The position numbers were made by a program, and so were the translations under genes. The notes under the pieces are model-generated. The model saw only the letters and a program-made list of their open reading frames with translations. It did no database searches and was not told the DNA's origin. From Procambarus clarkii (lineage: Eukaryota > Arthropoda > Malacostraca > Decapoda > Cambaridae): a stretch of DNA of 64,000 nt. Location: positions 32,330,303 through 32,394,302 of the forward strand of contig NC_091158.1 in the NCBI RefSeq assembly GCF_040958095.1. The letters are read 5' to 3'. Below, piece after piece: positions 36,798-48,106 of this stretch; position 1 is the stretch's first letter; each line of letters starts with the position of its first letter.

Positions 36798-37794
36798 GCT
36801 TTATACAACTCCTAATACAGCAATACAACTCGAAGACAACATTCCAAAATCTGCACCAAACTCAGCCATAGCCTCAGTCTTTCTCTCAACAATGAAAAAT
36901 TGCTACCCAAATACCACAGCGATTTATACAGATGGATCTCGCATCATCAAGAACAACGTACCCTCGGTCACTAGCGCTGTATGGATACCGGAATACCATC
37001 TCAAGCAGGGATGGCGGTTACCAAACCAACTATCTGTTTTCACAGCTGAATTATATGCCTTATATCAAGCTCTCCAAATAATCACAACATTGCCAATCGG
37101 GACATATACAATCTGCAGTGACTCCAAGAGTGCGATTCAAGCAATTACGTACTCTTCAAAAACGTGCAAGGAGTTTGTTTACCCATGTCTTCAACTTCTT
37201 CATGAACATCGATTGAACGGTTATGATACCTCTATCCAATGGGTCCCAGCGCATTGTGGTATTCTCCATAATGAACTAGTAGATCAACTAGCCAAAGCAA
37301 TGCACAACACACCTCACATTACCCGTCATCCAATTCCCCATGTTGCACGTAAAGGAGCCTTCAAAAATACCATCACCCAAGATTTTGCGACGAAATGGAA
37401 AACGTCATGCTCACCTTTGTACTATGGGTCCATTAAAAAGAAATGGGAAACTTGGAAACATGTCAGATATAAAAGCAGAGAAATTGATATAGCGATGACC
37501 AGATTAAGGCTGGGACACACCAAACTAGCAGCACACAGCTCTAAGTACAGAACAGACATCAACGAACTCTGCATCCACTGTCAGGTGCCTGAAACAATCG
37601 AACACTATATCCTACATTGCTTCCGACACTATAGTGCCAGAGTAAATTTCAAACAAGAACTTATCTCACTTAAAATACCCTTTACCATCGAGCATATATT
37701 AGGAGGCGGTGACCACTCGTTACAAGAAAAATACCAAATAGTCAAAGCACTGGCTAAATATCTCCAATCGACCAACAAATTGGGTCACATCTGA
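36790..37794 (+). CDS. I-type LINE C-terminus with RNase H and zinc motif
   Basis: 334-codon open frame. RNase H motifs are TAIYTDGSR (first Asp), FTAELYALYQAL (Glu), ICSDSKSAIQAI (second Asp) and WVPAHCGILHNELVDQLAK (His and final Asp), giving a full active-site set. It is followed by TRLRLGHTKL and a Cys/His knuckle, CIHCQVPETIEHYILHC. RNase H would remove the RNA strand during retrotransposition. The RT that should precede it is missing and an unrelated RT end abuts at 36797, so this is a 5'-truncated copy that starts mid-protein. Stop at 37792-37794. Confidence 0.85.
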   Translation: MGRLYTTPNTAIQLEDNIPKSAPNSAIASVFLSTMKNCYPNTTAIYTDGSRIIKNNVPSVTSAVWIPEYHLKQGWRLPNQLSVFTAELYALYQALQIITTLPIGTYTICSDSKSAIQAITYSSKTCKEFVYPCLQLLHEHRLNGYDTSIQWVPAHCGILHNELVDQLAKAMHNTPHITRHPIPHVARKGAFKNTITQDFATKWKTSCSPLYYGSIKKKWETWKHVRYKSREIDIAMTRLRLGHTKLAAHSSKYRTDINELCIHCQVPETIEHYILHCFRHYSARVNFKQELISLKIPFTIEHILGGGDHSLQEKYQIVKALAKYLQSTNKLGHI

Positions 37795-38563
37795 CCCGCG
37801 CCACATTTATACCTGGCGCCACCAACAGCTAAACACAGAAAACAACTGCCTCGTCGCAACACCAAGGATCAGCTGACGCCATAAACACAACACACCGCCC
37901 TACGGTGCGGCAAGTCTCCCTCTAACATCCACCTCTGTTTTAGTCGCCGCTCCTCTGTCTACAGCACAACGCAACAAACACTTTTGAAACTCTTATCATC
38001 TTCAACATAAACGCCTCTACCAACATCTGTACTGGTGCAGTCATCGGGAGTATTGGATACAAGACACTCCGTACATTGACAACATCGCACACTAATATTT
38101 TTACCACTTCGGACACCAGCTTTCGACGTTTCGCATATGTGTACGTGTTCCATATAAAAACGACAATATAATGCTATTAGCAATTAAAATCTTATACTTA
38201 ACAGGCATATAGTTATTAAATGAAATTTAGTGATGTAATAGACATAATCCGGAGTTGGTAAGGACGCCGCCCGCCAGCGTAAACACAACACACCCGAATG
38301 CCCACAAACACGATACAACGCACAAAACACAACACTTCTGTCAGTTTTTGGATAAACTCCTTTTATGTTTATTATGTGAGAGTTATACTTGTATAAAATG
38401 ATAACTATTATAGGTAAGCGCCTAATATTTAATATTAATCAATAAAAGCGAAGTCAGAAGCCACACGCCTGTCTGTACATGTCTTTTGTGTAAAAGTATT
38501 TTGGGCGCTCATGTACTTGTGCGCTAGCTGGCATTCACAACTGTTCTCGCCTACAAGCATTAG
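37785..38563. repeat. Two-part module, order A-B
   Basis: Segment A (37785-38050) starts in the last codons of the RNase H frame and is followed, after TAT, by segment B (38053-38563). Both recur at 45531-46310 in the opposite order. No coding potential beyond a 74-codon antisense frame in B. Confidence 0.9.
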
Positions 38564-38689
38564 AATTAAACAAACGAATTTATTTATTCATTTATATACA
38601 AGAAGAGAAGGCTACCCTTGAGCCTATAATATTCATCTGATCACTGGTCTCCCATTTGGTCCTCATTGCTTTATCTTACTATTATTGAA

Positions 38690-38864
38690 TGTCAATAACC
38701 GTATTATGCAATTTCAATTTCTTCTATTTCTTTCTTTATTATGCACCCCATGCCCATCCCGTGGGCGGTGGTGTAAAGGATTACAGAGGCACATAATCGG
38801 TTCAGGAACTGAACCCTCTAGTTCGTTTAGCTAAGCAAATAACAATGTTTTATTATTATTTATA

Positions 38865-38913
<49 letters not shown>

Positions 38914-39215
38914 GTTTGACGCTAGTTACAAAATTATTAATGTTGTATACACATGTACTACACAAGAGGCTCACAACAGTCACTATAAAAGGCACTTTAC
39001 ATCTATAGTGAGTCACACAGTTACTAGTCTTGCTCCTCACCCACCCAACTGGGCGGCAGCTTTACAGTCATGTGCTCCATACCCACCCAACTGGGCGGCA
39101 GCTTTACAGTCATGTGCATGCATTACCTACAGTAAGCAAATTTTGGATACTTCGCTAAGATTTCGGGCAGCACATCATTATGAATGAAGTACTTACACAT
39201 TTCATTATGCAACTT
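38690..39215 (-). mobile_element. 3' end of an I-type LINE with an internal 42-bp duplication
   Basis: Minus-strand counterpart of 43900-44390: last codons (MCKYF..., LRFRAAHHYE in antisense), then a 3' UTR with CTAGAGGGTTCAGTTCCTGA and GGGGTGCATAATAAAG at its end. The segment with CACCCAACTGGGCGGCAGCT occurs twice in tandem near 39037-39117, once in the other copy. An (ATT)n tract lies at 38850-38910. Confidence 0.75.
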
Positions 39216-39355
39216 TAATAAAGTTGTCCTTCAGCATTTTGTGGTGTTCAGCTACCCTTATCTTTTGTATGTTCCTCACATTACCAGTATACACAAACAT
39301 TGACATGTAGGGATATAGACTCTCAGGTAAGTTAGTAATTTAAATGCACAGTAGC

Positions 39356-39491
39356 AGTCCTAGGCGTTCAATCCCCGACCGCCGTCCAAGTGGTTTGGCA
39401 CCATTCCTCCCCATCCAATCCCAAATCCTTATCCTGATCCCTTCCCAGTGTTAAATAGTTGTAATGAACAGGCACTATATATTATATATAC

Positions 39492-39576
<85 letters not shown>
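39356..39576 (+). mobile_element. 5'-truncated SINE-like repeat plus (AT)n tract
   Basis: GTTCAATCCCCGACCG resembles a Pol III B box region. The body GTGGTTTGGCACCATTCCTC, CCAAATCCTTATCCTGATCC and GTTAAATAGTTGTAATG follows. (AT)n fills 39498-39576. The SINE assignment is from the B-box-like start only. 39216-39355 and 39577-40085 show nothing recognisable. Confidence 0.45.
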
Positions 39577-39581
<5 letters not shown>

Positions 39582-40105
39582 TGCCAGTATAATCTAATAA
39601 TATATACTGGTCTAATAAAATAATTAGACCAGTTAATACTCTCACTCGTTGTGTTAGCATATGTTAGCTTGATAAAATTAACTGTTCATTGTTGAGAAAT
39701 GTGTTAACAAACAATATATCTGACTTTATCAAGACTGTAGCTTGCTTAGCAAAAGGAACTTTATTAAATTTGGGTTCAGTTTAATTACCTCTCAATGGAT
39801 GAGTAATTGGGGCATAATAAAGGAACTAAGCTCATAAAATGAAAGATGGGAAAACAACATTAGAGAGATAAACTCGAGAGACGTTTTCATGTTAACCCGA
39901 AAATTATTTGAGGAGCAAGACGGACTGCGGGTCAGGCAATTGGTCTTCATGCTATCGTTATGGGGGATCAGCCATTACACGTGTTAATGACTCTTGTATA
40001 GTTGTGTAGTTAAGGACAACAGGGTAAAGGGGTAATGGGCATTGTGGTTGATTGTTCTACCTGGGAATCCTCCACTGTTTTATATCTTATGTATGTATGT
40101 ATGTA

Positions 40106-40384
40106 TGTACTCACCTAGTTGTGTTTGCAGGGGTTGAGCTCTGGCTCTTTGGTCCCGCCTCTCAACCGTCAATCAACTGATGTACAGATTCCTGAGCCTA
40201 CTGGGCTCTGTCATATCTACATTTGAAACTGTGTATGGAGTCAGCCTCCACCACATTACTGCCTAATGCATTCCATTTATTAACTACTCTGACACTGAAA
40301 AGTTCTTTCTATAATCTCTCTGTGGCTCATTTGGGTACTCAGCTTCCACCTGTGTCCCCTTGTGCGTGTACCACATGTGTTAAA
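40106..40384 (-). mobile_element. LINE-a 3' fragment inside a (TATG)n tract
   Basis: The LINE-a 3' end (GTACTCACCTAGTTGTGTTT in plus reading, then GCCTCTCAACCGTCAATCAA) runs to about 40384. Short ATGTATGTATGTATGTA tracts lie on both sides (40086-40105 and 40388-40404), as expected for insertion into that microsatellite. Confidence 0.75.
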
Positions 40385-40408
40385 TAAATGTATGTATGTA
40401 TGTAGGTA

Positions 40409-40409
<1 letters not shown>

Positions 40410-40466
<57 letters not shown>

Positions 40467-41520
40467 TGGAGACCGAGACAGAGAAATAGATATAGACAGA
40501 GTCAGGGAGAGAATGTTAGACACAGAGACGGATAGATAAGGATATGCAAAGTCAGTGAGAGAATGACAGAGATAGAGCGAGGAAAGAGACAGAGAGATAG
40601 GCTGACACAAAGAATGGCAGAAACGAGGAGAGGCAGAGACAGAGGGGGACAGGGACAGGCGGACAGGGACAGGAGCAGAGGGACAGGGACAGACGGACAG
40701 GGCCAGAGGAGGGACGGGGGAACAGAGGGGGGGCAGTGGGACAGGGACAGAGAGGGGGACAGGGACAGAGACAGAGGGACAGAAACACAGAGACAGAGGG
40801 ACAGGTTCAGAGAGGGGGACCGGGGGACAGAGGGAGGAGAGGGGGGCAGGAGACCAAGAGAGAGGGGACAGAGGAGAGACAGGGGATAGAAAGAGTGGGC
40901 AGGGGGGACAGGGACAGACAGAGAAGGACAGGGACAGAGGGACAGGAACAGGGGGGCAGAAAGGGCAGACAGGGGGACAGGGGGCAGAGATAGGGACAGG
41001 GGAACAGAGACAGGGACAAGGGGACTGGAGGAAAGGGAGGGGGACAGATGAAGGACAGCGGACAGAAAGAGTGGGCAGGGGGACAGAGAGGTACAGGGGA
41101 CAGAGAGAAGGACAGGGGGACAGAGATGGACAGGGGGACATAGAGGAACAGGGGGACAGAGTGACAGGGGGGACAGAGTGACAGGGGGGACAGAGAGAGG
41201 AACAGGAGGACAGAGAGGAACAGGGGGACAGAGAGAGACAGGGGGACAGAGAGAGGGACAATGGGATAGAGAGGGACAATGGGATAGAGAAGGACAGGGG
41301 GACAGAGAGATGGAAAGGGGGGACAGAGAGGGGGACAGGGGGAAAGGGATCGGGGACAGAGGACAGAAAATGTGGGCAAGGGGACAAAATGAGGGACAGG
41401 GGGACAAAGATGGACAGGGGGACAAAGATGGACAGGGCGACAAAGATGGACAGGGGGACAGGAGGAAAGGGGGGAGATGTATGAGGGGGGATTGTTTGCG
41501 AGAGATGGAGAAGGGGTATT
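40410..41520. repeat. (GA)n and GGGACAGA-type purine-rich minisatellite
   Basis: A pure (AG)n tract (40410-40460) grades into ~1 kb of degenerate GGGACAGAGAGG-like repeats. Over 90 percent of plus-strand bases appear to be purines, with C mostly in GACAG. Very long Pro/Ser/Leu-rich frames on the minus strand are by-products. 41521-42050 shows nothing recognisable. Confidence 0.85.
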
Positions 41521-42053
41521 TAGAACGGTAAGTTAGAGAGGGGGCAACTGAGGCGCATCATTGAAAAGCAAATGAGCATCATTGCAATAGCAGGAGCCAC
41601 GCACATCTTCAGCCTGCGTTGTTGAGACATTGTCAATTAAGCGGTGTCCAATAACAGTATCTTCGGTATTTAAGCGATACCTTAAAAAATACTGGAAATA
41701 TTGAAAGCTATTAATCCAGATATTAATCCCCTTGTGCAACGTACACAAGAGGCAACAGCTTCTAGCTCTGCAAGCGGCAATATAAAATAGAGAATAGGCG
41801 ATTGTTTTCACTCATAGTGTAATAAACCCACGGACCCACCCACCCGCTGAAGCCGTAAATACCAAGACATTACTTCCGTTTAAAATTTAGCCGGAATAAT
41901 CCTCAGGTATGTGGAGGATGTGGGAGGCCTTTGATCAACCGCCGACTTCCTGCCCCGTCGACGGGGCCATCAGCCCTCAGTCTGCCCTCAGCCAAATTCA
42001 TGTGAAACATGTATGTGTGTGTATTAAATATTTTAATTTATTATTTCTAAGAT

Positions 42054-42250
42054 TTAGCTGTTAGCTCTTGGACCCCGCCTTTCTAAGCGTCTGTTGTCTA
42101 ATGTACCGACTCTCGCCCTCTTTTCCTCCATCATATCTAAACAACATATATTTTTATCTAACACACACACACATCCCCAAGATGCAGCCTTTAGCAGCTT
42201 CCTGACTTTCAGGTTCCTATTTACTGCAAGGTGAATAGAGGCATTAGTGT
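42054..42250 (-). mobile_element. Diverged LINE tail and SINE-body fragment
   Basis: CTCTTGGACCCCGCCTTTCT resembles the LINE-b 3' end, and CCCCAAGATGCAGCCTTTAG ... CTATTTACTGCAAGGTGAAT resembles the minus-strand SINE body. Followed by a (TG)n tract to 42314. Confidence 0.5.
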
Positions 42251-42317
42251 GTGTATGTTTGTGTCTGTGTGTGTGTGTGTGTGTACGTGTGTGTGTATGT
42301 GTGTGTGTGTGTGTATA

Positions 42318-42910
42318 CTCACCTAGTTGTGGTTGCGGGGGTTGAGCTCTGGCTCTTTGATCCCGCCTCTCAACTGGCAATCAACTGATGTACAGATTCC
42401 CGAGCCTACTGGGCTCTATCATATCTGCATTTGAAACTGTGTATGGAGTCAGCCTCCACCATATCACCTTACCTTGAGGTGGTTACCTTGAGGTGCTTCC
42501 GGGGCTTAGCGTCCCCGCGGCCCGGTCGTCGACCAGGCCTCCTGGTTGCCGGACTGATCAACCAGGCTGTTGGACGCGGCTGCTCGCAGCCTGACGTACG
42601 ATCCTAATGCATTCCATCTATTAACTACTCTGACACTGAAAAAGTTCTTTCTAACATCCCAGTGGCTCATTTGGGTACTAAGTTTCCACCTGTGTCCCCT
42701 TGTTCGCCTACCACCCGTGTTAAACAGTTTATCTTTATGTACCCTATCAATTGCTCTGAGAATTTTGTAGGTAGTGATCATGTCTCCCCTTACTCTTCTG
42801 TCTTCCAGTGTCATGAGGTGCATTTCTCGCAGCCTGTCCTCGTAACTCATGCCTCTTAGTCCTGGGACTAGCCTATTGGCATACCACTAAACTTTTTCAA
42901 GCTTCGTCTT
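42318..42910 (-). pseudogene. LINE-a 3' fragment split by a 133-bp repeat
   Basis: The LINE-a tail and RT C-terminus (MSYEDRLREMHLMTLEDRRVRGDMI, HRWKLSTQMSHWDVRKNFFSV) are interrupted at about 42470-42602. The insert contains GTCCCCGCGGCCCGGTCGTC and TCAACCAGGCTGTTGGACGC, a GC-rich repeat related to the SINE-1 3' part and to sequence near 46855. Beyond 42900 a hairpin of GTGTGTACGTGTGT and its complement occurs near 42925-42950. Confidence 0.7.
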
Positions 42911-43077
42911 GTGCTTGACAAGGTGTGTGTGTACGTGTGTAACACACACGTACTTATGTGGTACGTGTGTACTACATAATTGTAAGGCGTTTGCTGAATT
43001 AGAAAAGTCGGCTAGCAGTTCACCCTTAACGACACAATTAACTCATTACATAAAAAAATACGTGGCTGTGCAACAGT

Positions 43078-43353
43078 GTGTGGGAATTGGGGAACTGGTG
43101 TGCATTTAGACGACTGGTGAGGACCAACAATGACGTAGAAGGATGGCACCAGCGTCTGAATCAAAGGGCAGTGAGGAACAACTTGGCTTTATATATTTTA
43201 ATCCCCTTACTGTACCGTGAGGCGTCCCTGGTAACCTTGCAATACCAACTGGTTTCTGATCAAAAGCTAAAGTCTAGTCGCCGCAAGGGCAATAAAGAGA
43301 AACATGAACATTTGTGGAAGCTTTGGGACCGTTACGAGGAAAAACAGATATAA
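43078..43353 (+). pseudogene. Possible MULE-type transposase C-terminal fragment
   Basis: Frame with RTNNDVEGWHQRLNQRA, followed by LYILIPLLYREASLVTLQYQ and KEKHEHLWKLWDRYEE. The TNNxxEGWHxRLN signature is common near the C-terminus of Mutator-like (MULE/FLYWCH-associated) transposases. No DDE core is visible. The call is tentative. Confidence 0.5.
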
Positions 43354-43492
43354 GCACCTCACAGTTCCTTAAGGAATGTTCGCGTTTTATCCCAGGAAGT
43401 GCCTGAACTAGAATTAGAAAACAGCAGTCTGTTTACTGGTTGTTATTTAACTTAAGTTAGTTGTAAATGATAATGTAAAAATAGCCACTGAG

Positions 43493-44398
43493 AACTGATG
43501 AGTTGGCCAAGACTTTTGCTCGTAAAGAGGGAATTGATTACCAACTTGGACTGCCTTTGAGCAGCCTGAGGGCAGCAATATCCCAGGAACATCAACTAAA
43601 TTTCGGAGACTTGAGGCAAAGTTAAATTCACACCAGTTACTCCATCTATCATCATTCTATTATGCAAAAAGAACCGCACGTCTATAGGTCATCCAATAAT
43701 GTTAGCAGACTTCTAGATGTTACCACTGCTAGACTTAGGCTCGGCTACAAGTACCTCTGGGAGTTTGTAACATCTGCTGATGTAGATTTGACTAAATGTA
43801 AACTCTGTCAGCAGAACTATTCGCATACTTTGCGTCATTATATAATGGAATGTGAAAAAATCGCGGAATTTAGAGATAACACCATCAATAGTGTCCAAGA
43901 AATGTGTAAGTACTTCATTCATAATGATGTGCTGCTCGAAATCTTAGCGAAGTATCCAAAATTTGCTTACTGTAGGTAATGCATGCACATGACTGTAAAG
44001 CTGCCGCCCAGTTGGGTGGGTGTGGAGCAAGACTAGTAATTGTGTGACTCACCATAGATGTAAAGTGCCTTGTATAGTGACTGTTGTGAGCCTCTTGTTG
44101 ATCACTTGTGACACAAAGATTATTGATGTGTGTATTTGTGTAGGTGATTAGATATGTATGTGTATGTATATATGTATACGTATATATATATGTACATGTA
44201 TGTATGTATGAGAGTGTGTACATGTATATATAATATTAAAAATTTTGTAACTAGCGTCACAAATTGTTATTTGCTTAGCTAAACGAACTAGAGGGTTCAG
44301 TTCCTGAACCGATTATGTGCCTCTGTAATCCTTTACACCACCGCCCACGGGATGGGTATGGGGTGCATAATAAAAAAAGAAATTGAATTGAATTTTTT
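43493..44398 (+). pseudogene. I-type LINE C-terminus and 3' UTR
   Basis: The end of an RNase H region (DELAKTFARKEGIDYQLGL) is followed, after a stop, by the frame at 43662-43979 with VTTARLRLGYKYLW and the Cys/His knuckle CKLCQQNYSHTLRHYIMEC. The 3' UTR to ~44390 matches the minus-strand fragment at 38690-39215 and ends GGGGTGCATAATAAAAAAAG followed by GAATTGAATT. It is a 5'-truncated, broken copy. Confidence 0.75.
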
Positions 44399-44474
44399 TT
44401 ATTTTTTTTGCAGGGATATTCCTGCGCGGGCCCTAAGCCTCTGGCTGGCCCACTAAGTGTTGCTTGTTTCTGTT

Positions 44475-44765
44475 TTACATGGGTGGAGTATGAGTATTTA
44501 TGACTCGTATGATCGCTTCAGTAAGATTTTGCCATATGTGTTTAACAACTTCTTCTGCTCTGTTGAATCTAAGTTGAAATCTTAATGGGTTTGTGACTGT
44601 GCACTGTGTTAGATAATGTTCCAGTGGTCTGACGGGCATTTCTCCACAGTGTTGACATTTCCTCTCATCTTCCGGAACCTGTAAGCCTATTTCCCATGCA
44701 CATGGGTATCCAAGCCTGATGCGATGTAAGTGTACTTCTGTTGTTCTACTGCTCCCTTTCATCAA
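44475..44765 (-). pseudogene. Second I-type LINE C-terminal fragment
   Basis: 96-codon frame with TEVHLHRIRLGYPCAWEIGL and a Cys/His knuckle, CQHCGEMPVRPLEHYLTQC, as in the C-termini of RNase H-bearing LINEs. The 3' part (to ~44410) ends at a T-rich run. It converges tail-to-tail with the LINE ending at 44398. 44766-45267 shows no clear feature. Confidence 0.7.
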
Positions 44766-45267
44766 ACTAAGTGGTTCGTAGTTGGTTGAATTCTTGTACC
44801 ATGAATTGAATTGGTCTGATTAAGACTTTATGACCATGTAATCTATGTTTTGCTCCACTACTTACTGATTGAGTATGGGGTGCATAACAAATAATAGCCT
44901 CCTTCGGGGGCGCCTTGTTTCTAAACGTGTTAGTCTTAAATCCTTTAATCTCAAATCTTGCTACAATGTACCTCTTAATATATGTTATGTACTCTCGCAA
45001 CCCAATGTACCTTCTTGTATATAAATAAATAGATTTCAACTGTAAGGGGGTATGGTTTGCACCTTGTTATTCTAATAATGGATAAATAATTCTAATAATG
45101 GAAGCGCTAATTATATGAACAAGTGCCATATATTTATTCAGACGAGAACAACAGCGAACACAAACCAGCGCATATACGAACGGAATGGTTTGTATGTATA
45201 AACTTCTCAGTGAACGAAGTTGTTTCTAGCCCGGTATCCGAAATTGCAGTATACGACTTGACCAGTA

Positions 45268-45803
45268 TTGTGCGTTGTATCGTGTTTGTGGGCATTCGGG
45301 TGTGTTGTGTTTACGCTGGCGGGCGGCGTCCTTACCAACTCCGGATTATGTCTATTACATCACTAAATTTCATTTAATAACTATATGCCTGTTAAGTATA
45401 AGATTTTAATTGCTAATAGCATTATATTGTCGTTTTTATATGGAACACGTACACATATGCGAAACGTCGAAAGCTGGTGTCCGAAGTGGTAAAAATATTA
45501 GTGTGCGATGTTGTCAATGTACGGAGTGTCTTGGATACAAGACACTCCGTACATTGACAACATCGCACACTAATATTTTTACCACTTCGGACACCAGCTT
45601 TCGACGTTTCGCATATGTGTACGTGTTCCATATAAAAACGACAATATAATGCTATTAGCAATTAAAATCTTATACTTAACAGGCATATAGTTATTAAATG
45701 AAATTTAGTGATGTAATAGACATAATCCGGAGTTGGTAAGGACGCCGCCCGCCAGCGTAAACACAACACACCCGAATGCCCACAAACACGATACAACGCA
45801 CAA
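45268..45803. repeat. Palindrome with 266-bp arms and 4-bp centre
   Basis: 45268-45533 and 45538-45803 are reverse complements with essentially no mismatches seen, around GATA at 45534-45537. The right arm is the first half of segment B. Confidence 0.92.
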
Positions 45804-46310
45804 AACACAACACTTCTGTCAGTTTTTGGATAAACTCCTTTTATGTTTATTATGTGAGAGTTATACTTGTATAAAATGATAACTATTATAGGTAAGCGCC
45901 TAATATTTAATATTAATCAATAAAAGCGAAGTCAGAAGCCACACGCCTGTCTGTACATGTCTTTTGTGTAAAAGTATTTTGGGCGCTCATGTACTTGTGC
46001 GCTAGCTGGCATTCACAACTGTTCTCGCCTACAAGCATTAGGATTCACATCTGACCCGCGCCACATTTATACCTGGCGCCACCAACAGCTAAACACAGAA
46101 AACAACTGCCTCGTCGCAACACCAAGGATCAGCTGACGCCATAAACACAACACACCGCCCTACGGTGCGGCAAGTCTCCCTCTAACATCCACCTCTGTTT
46201 TAGTCGCCGCTCCTCTGTCTACAGCACAACGCAACAAACACTTTTGAAACTCTTATCATCTTCAACATAAACGCCTCTACCAACATCTGTACTGGTGCAG
46301 TCATCGGGAG
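45531..46310. repeat. Two-part module, order B-A (circularly permuted)
   Basis: Segment B (45531-46041, offset 7478 from 38053-38563) is followed after a few bases by segment A (46045-46310, offset 8260 from 37785-38050). 46311-46800 shows no clear feature. Confidence 0.92.
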
Positions 46311-46831
46311 GACAAACCCTTCATGCAAACTGCACCTACTATCAAGAAGAAGATATGGGTAGGACCTTTGACAAGCTGCCAACTTCCTGTCCTCGTTGAG
46401 GCCACCAATATTATTGGCTCTCAGATTAATTAAAGGTCGGCAAAGATCAGTAACCAAAGGAAATGGGAAGAGCACCGTGGCGGGTAAGCGAGCGAGCGAG
46501 TGACGTCATCACAACAAAGGTTGCTATAGACGTCTCCACGACTCGTGAAGTTCGCCTGTCTTAAAGACCTGTGTCCACAATACCCGCCAAATTGTCCCTC
46601 CCACAGTACTCTCAGGACACTTATCGCAGTGTAAGTGTGTGGTGAGGCCACACCACTGAAGACATTGAGGATATACCACGAGGGAGAGACGAAACTGTTG
46701 AAGGAAGGAGTCACTGGCTCCACCTGACCACCTTGTTCCTCGCACTCTCGTCATCCTCCGTAAGTACTTGAGTGCATTACCTGCTTGATGGGGTTCTGGG
46801 AGTTCTTCTACTTCCCAAGCCCGGCCCGAGG

Positions 46832-47042
46832 CTAGGCTCGACTTGTGAGAGTTTGGTCCACCAGGCTGTTGCTTGGAGCGGCCCGCAGGGCCACATACCC
46901 ACCACAGCCCGGTTGGTCCGGAACTTCTCTTAGAAAACAGTCCAGTTTTCTCTTGAAGATGTCCACGGTTGTTCCAGCAATATTTCTTATAGTCACTGGG
47001 AGAACGTTGAACAACCGTGGACCTCTGATGTTTATACTGCGA
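46832..47042 (-). pseudogene. LINE RT extreme C-terminus fragment
   Basis: Minus-strand frame NIRGPRLFNVLPVTIRN, TVDIFKRKLDCFLREVPDQP, then a GC-rich 3' region (GGTCCACCAGGCTGTTGCTT in plus reading). This is the usual RT tail (RLFNxLP ... FKRxLDxFL). It meets an oppositely oriented LINE-c piece at 47042. Confidence 0.65.
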
Positions 47043-47395
47043 AGAGTTAGGGGTGACATGATAGAGGTTTACAAGTGGATGAATGGACACAACAAAGGGG
47101 ATATTAATAAGGTATTAAAAGTATCAGCACAAGACAGAACACAAAACAATGGGTATAAATTGGATAAATTTAGATTTAGGAAAGACTTGGGTAAATACTG
47201 GTTCGGTAACAGGGTTGTTGATTGATTTGATTTGTTGATTTACCGCGCATCGTGGTGGAGGTGGGGTCCCTCGATTGTTTCAAGCATGGGTTGGACATGT
47301 AAATGAGTGGGATTGGGTGGTTATAGATAGGAGCTGCCTCGTATGGGCCAATAGGCCTTCTGCAGTTGCCTTTGCTCTTATGTTCTTATGTTCTC
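47042..47395 (+). pseudogene. LINE-c 3' fragment
   Basis: RRVRGDMIEVYKWMNGHNKG, DRTQNNGYKLDKFRFRKDLG and YWFGNRVVD match the end of LINE-c (50461-54241 and 60539-63027). The frame is disrupted by a short TTGATTTG duplication near 47225. It ends with CTCTTATGTTCTTATGTTC, the family tail. Confidence 0.75.
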
Positions 47396-47454
47396 TGATT
47401 GTGCCTATGGCATCTCTGCTCTTCACTGGTTCAATCCTGCAGTTTCTTCCATAT

Positions 47455-47710
47455 CATTCACTCCAGTACGTTGTTATTTTACTGTGTAGATTTGGGACCT
47501 GGCCCTCCAGTATTTTCCATGTGTATATTATTTGGTATCTCTCTCGTCTCCTTTCTAGAGAGTACATTCGGAGAGCTTCGATCCGATCCGAATAATTTAG
47601 GTGTTTTATCTCAACGATGCGTGCCGTATATGTTCTCTGTATTCCCTCTATTTCAGCAATCTCTCCTGCTCTGAAGGGGGGAAGTGAGTACTGAGCTTTC
47701 TGCTCCACCA
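47455..47710 (-). pseudogene. LINE RT C-terminal fragment of another family
   Basis: Frame IEGIQRTYTARIVEIKHLNY, DRIEALRMYSLERRRERYQI and IYTWKILEGQVPN, the conserved RT tail of CR1/jockey-type LINEs. Confidence 0.65.
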
Positions 47711-47749
47711 TTGTCTGCTCCAACATTGTCTTACACCCCCAACATACAA

Positions 47750-47900
47750 TTGTTAATAATAAAAATAATAAAAATTTATTTAGGAAAAGTACATACATAG
47801 TTGCAGAGTTACAGTACAAACATTCTGTTTGATTTAAAGATAGAGGTAGTACATACAATACCTAAAGCCACTAGTACGCATAGTGTTTCGGGCAAGGAGA
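47750..47900 (-). mobile_element. LINE 3' end with conserved 3' module, copy C
   Basis: AATAATAAAAATAATAAAAA tail at the left, then (minus) the module GCCCGAAACACTATGCGTAC near 47893 and GGCTTTAGGTATTGTATGTA. This is a diverged copy of the module at 32321 and 34442. 47901-48090 is AT-rich. Confidence 0.6.
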
Positions 47901-48106
47901 GGTGGGGAAAAAAAAACACTTAGACTAAAACTTAATAGTACTGTAATTAAGCTTAAAGTATAATTGCATTGAAAGAAAAAAATAAAAATAATAAAAGATG
48001 AAAAAAGGGGGGGAACATGGTAGAAAATAGCCAATATACAAGTTGGTCAACAAACAGCATGTTTTTTTTCTTCAACAAAAATGTTGGGGTATTAACTCTA
48101 ACAATT

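Noticed and set aside
40380..41443. 335- and 313-codon Ser/Pro/Leu/Cys frames on the minus strand
   Set aside because: They arise from the purine-rich repeat read on the pyrimidine strand; several overlapping frames are equally open.
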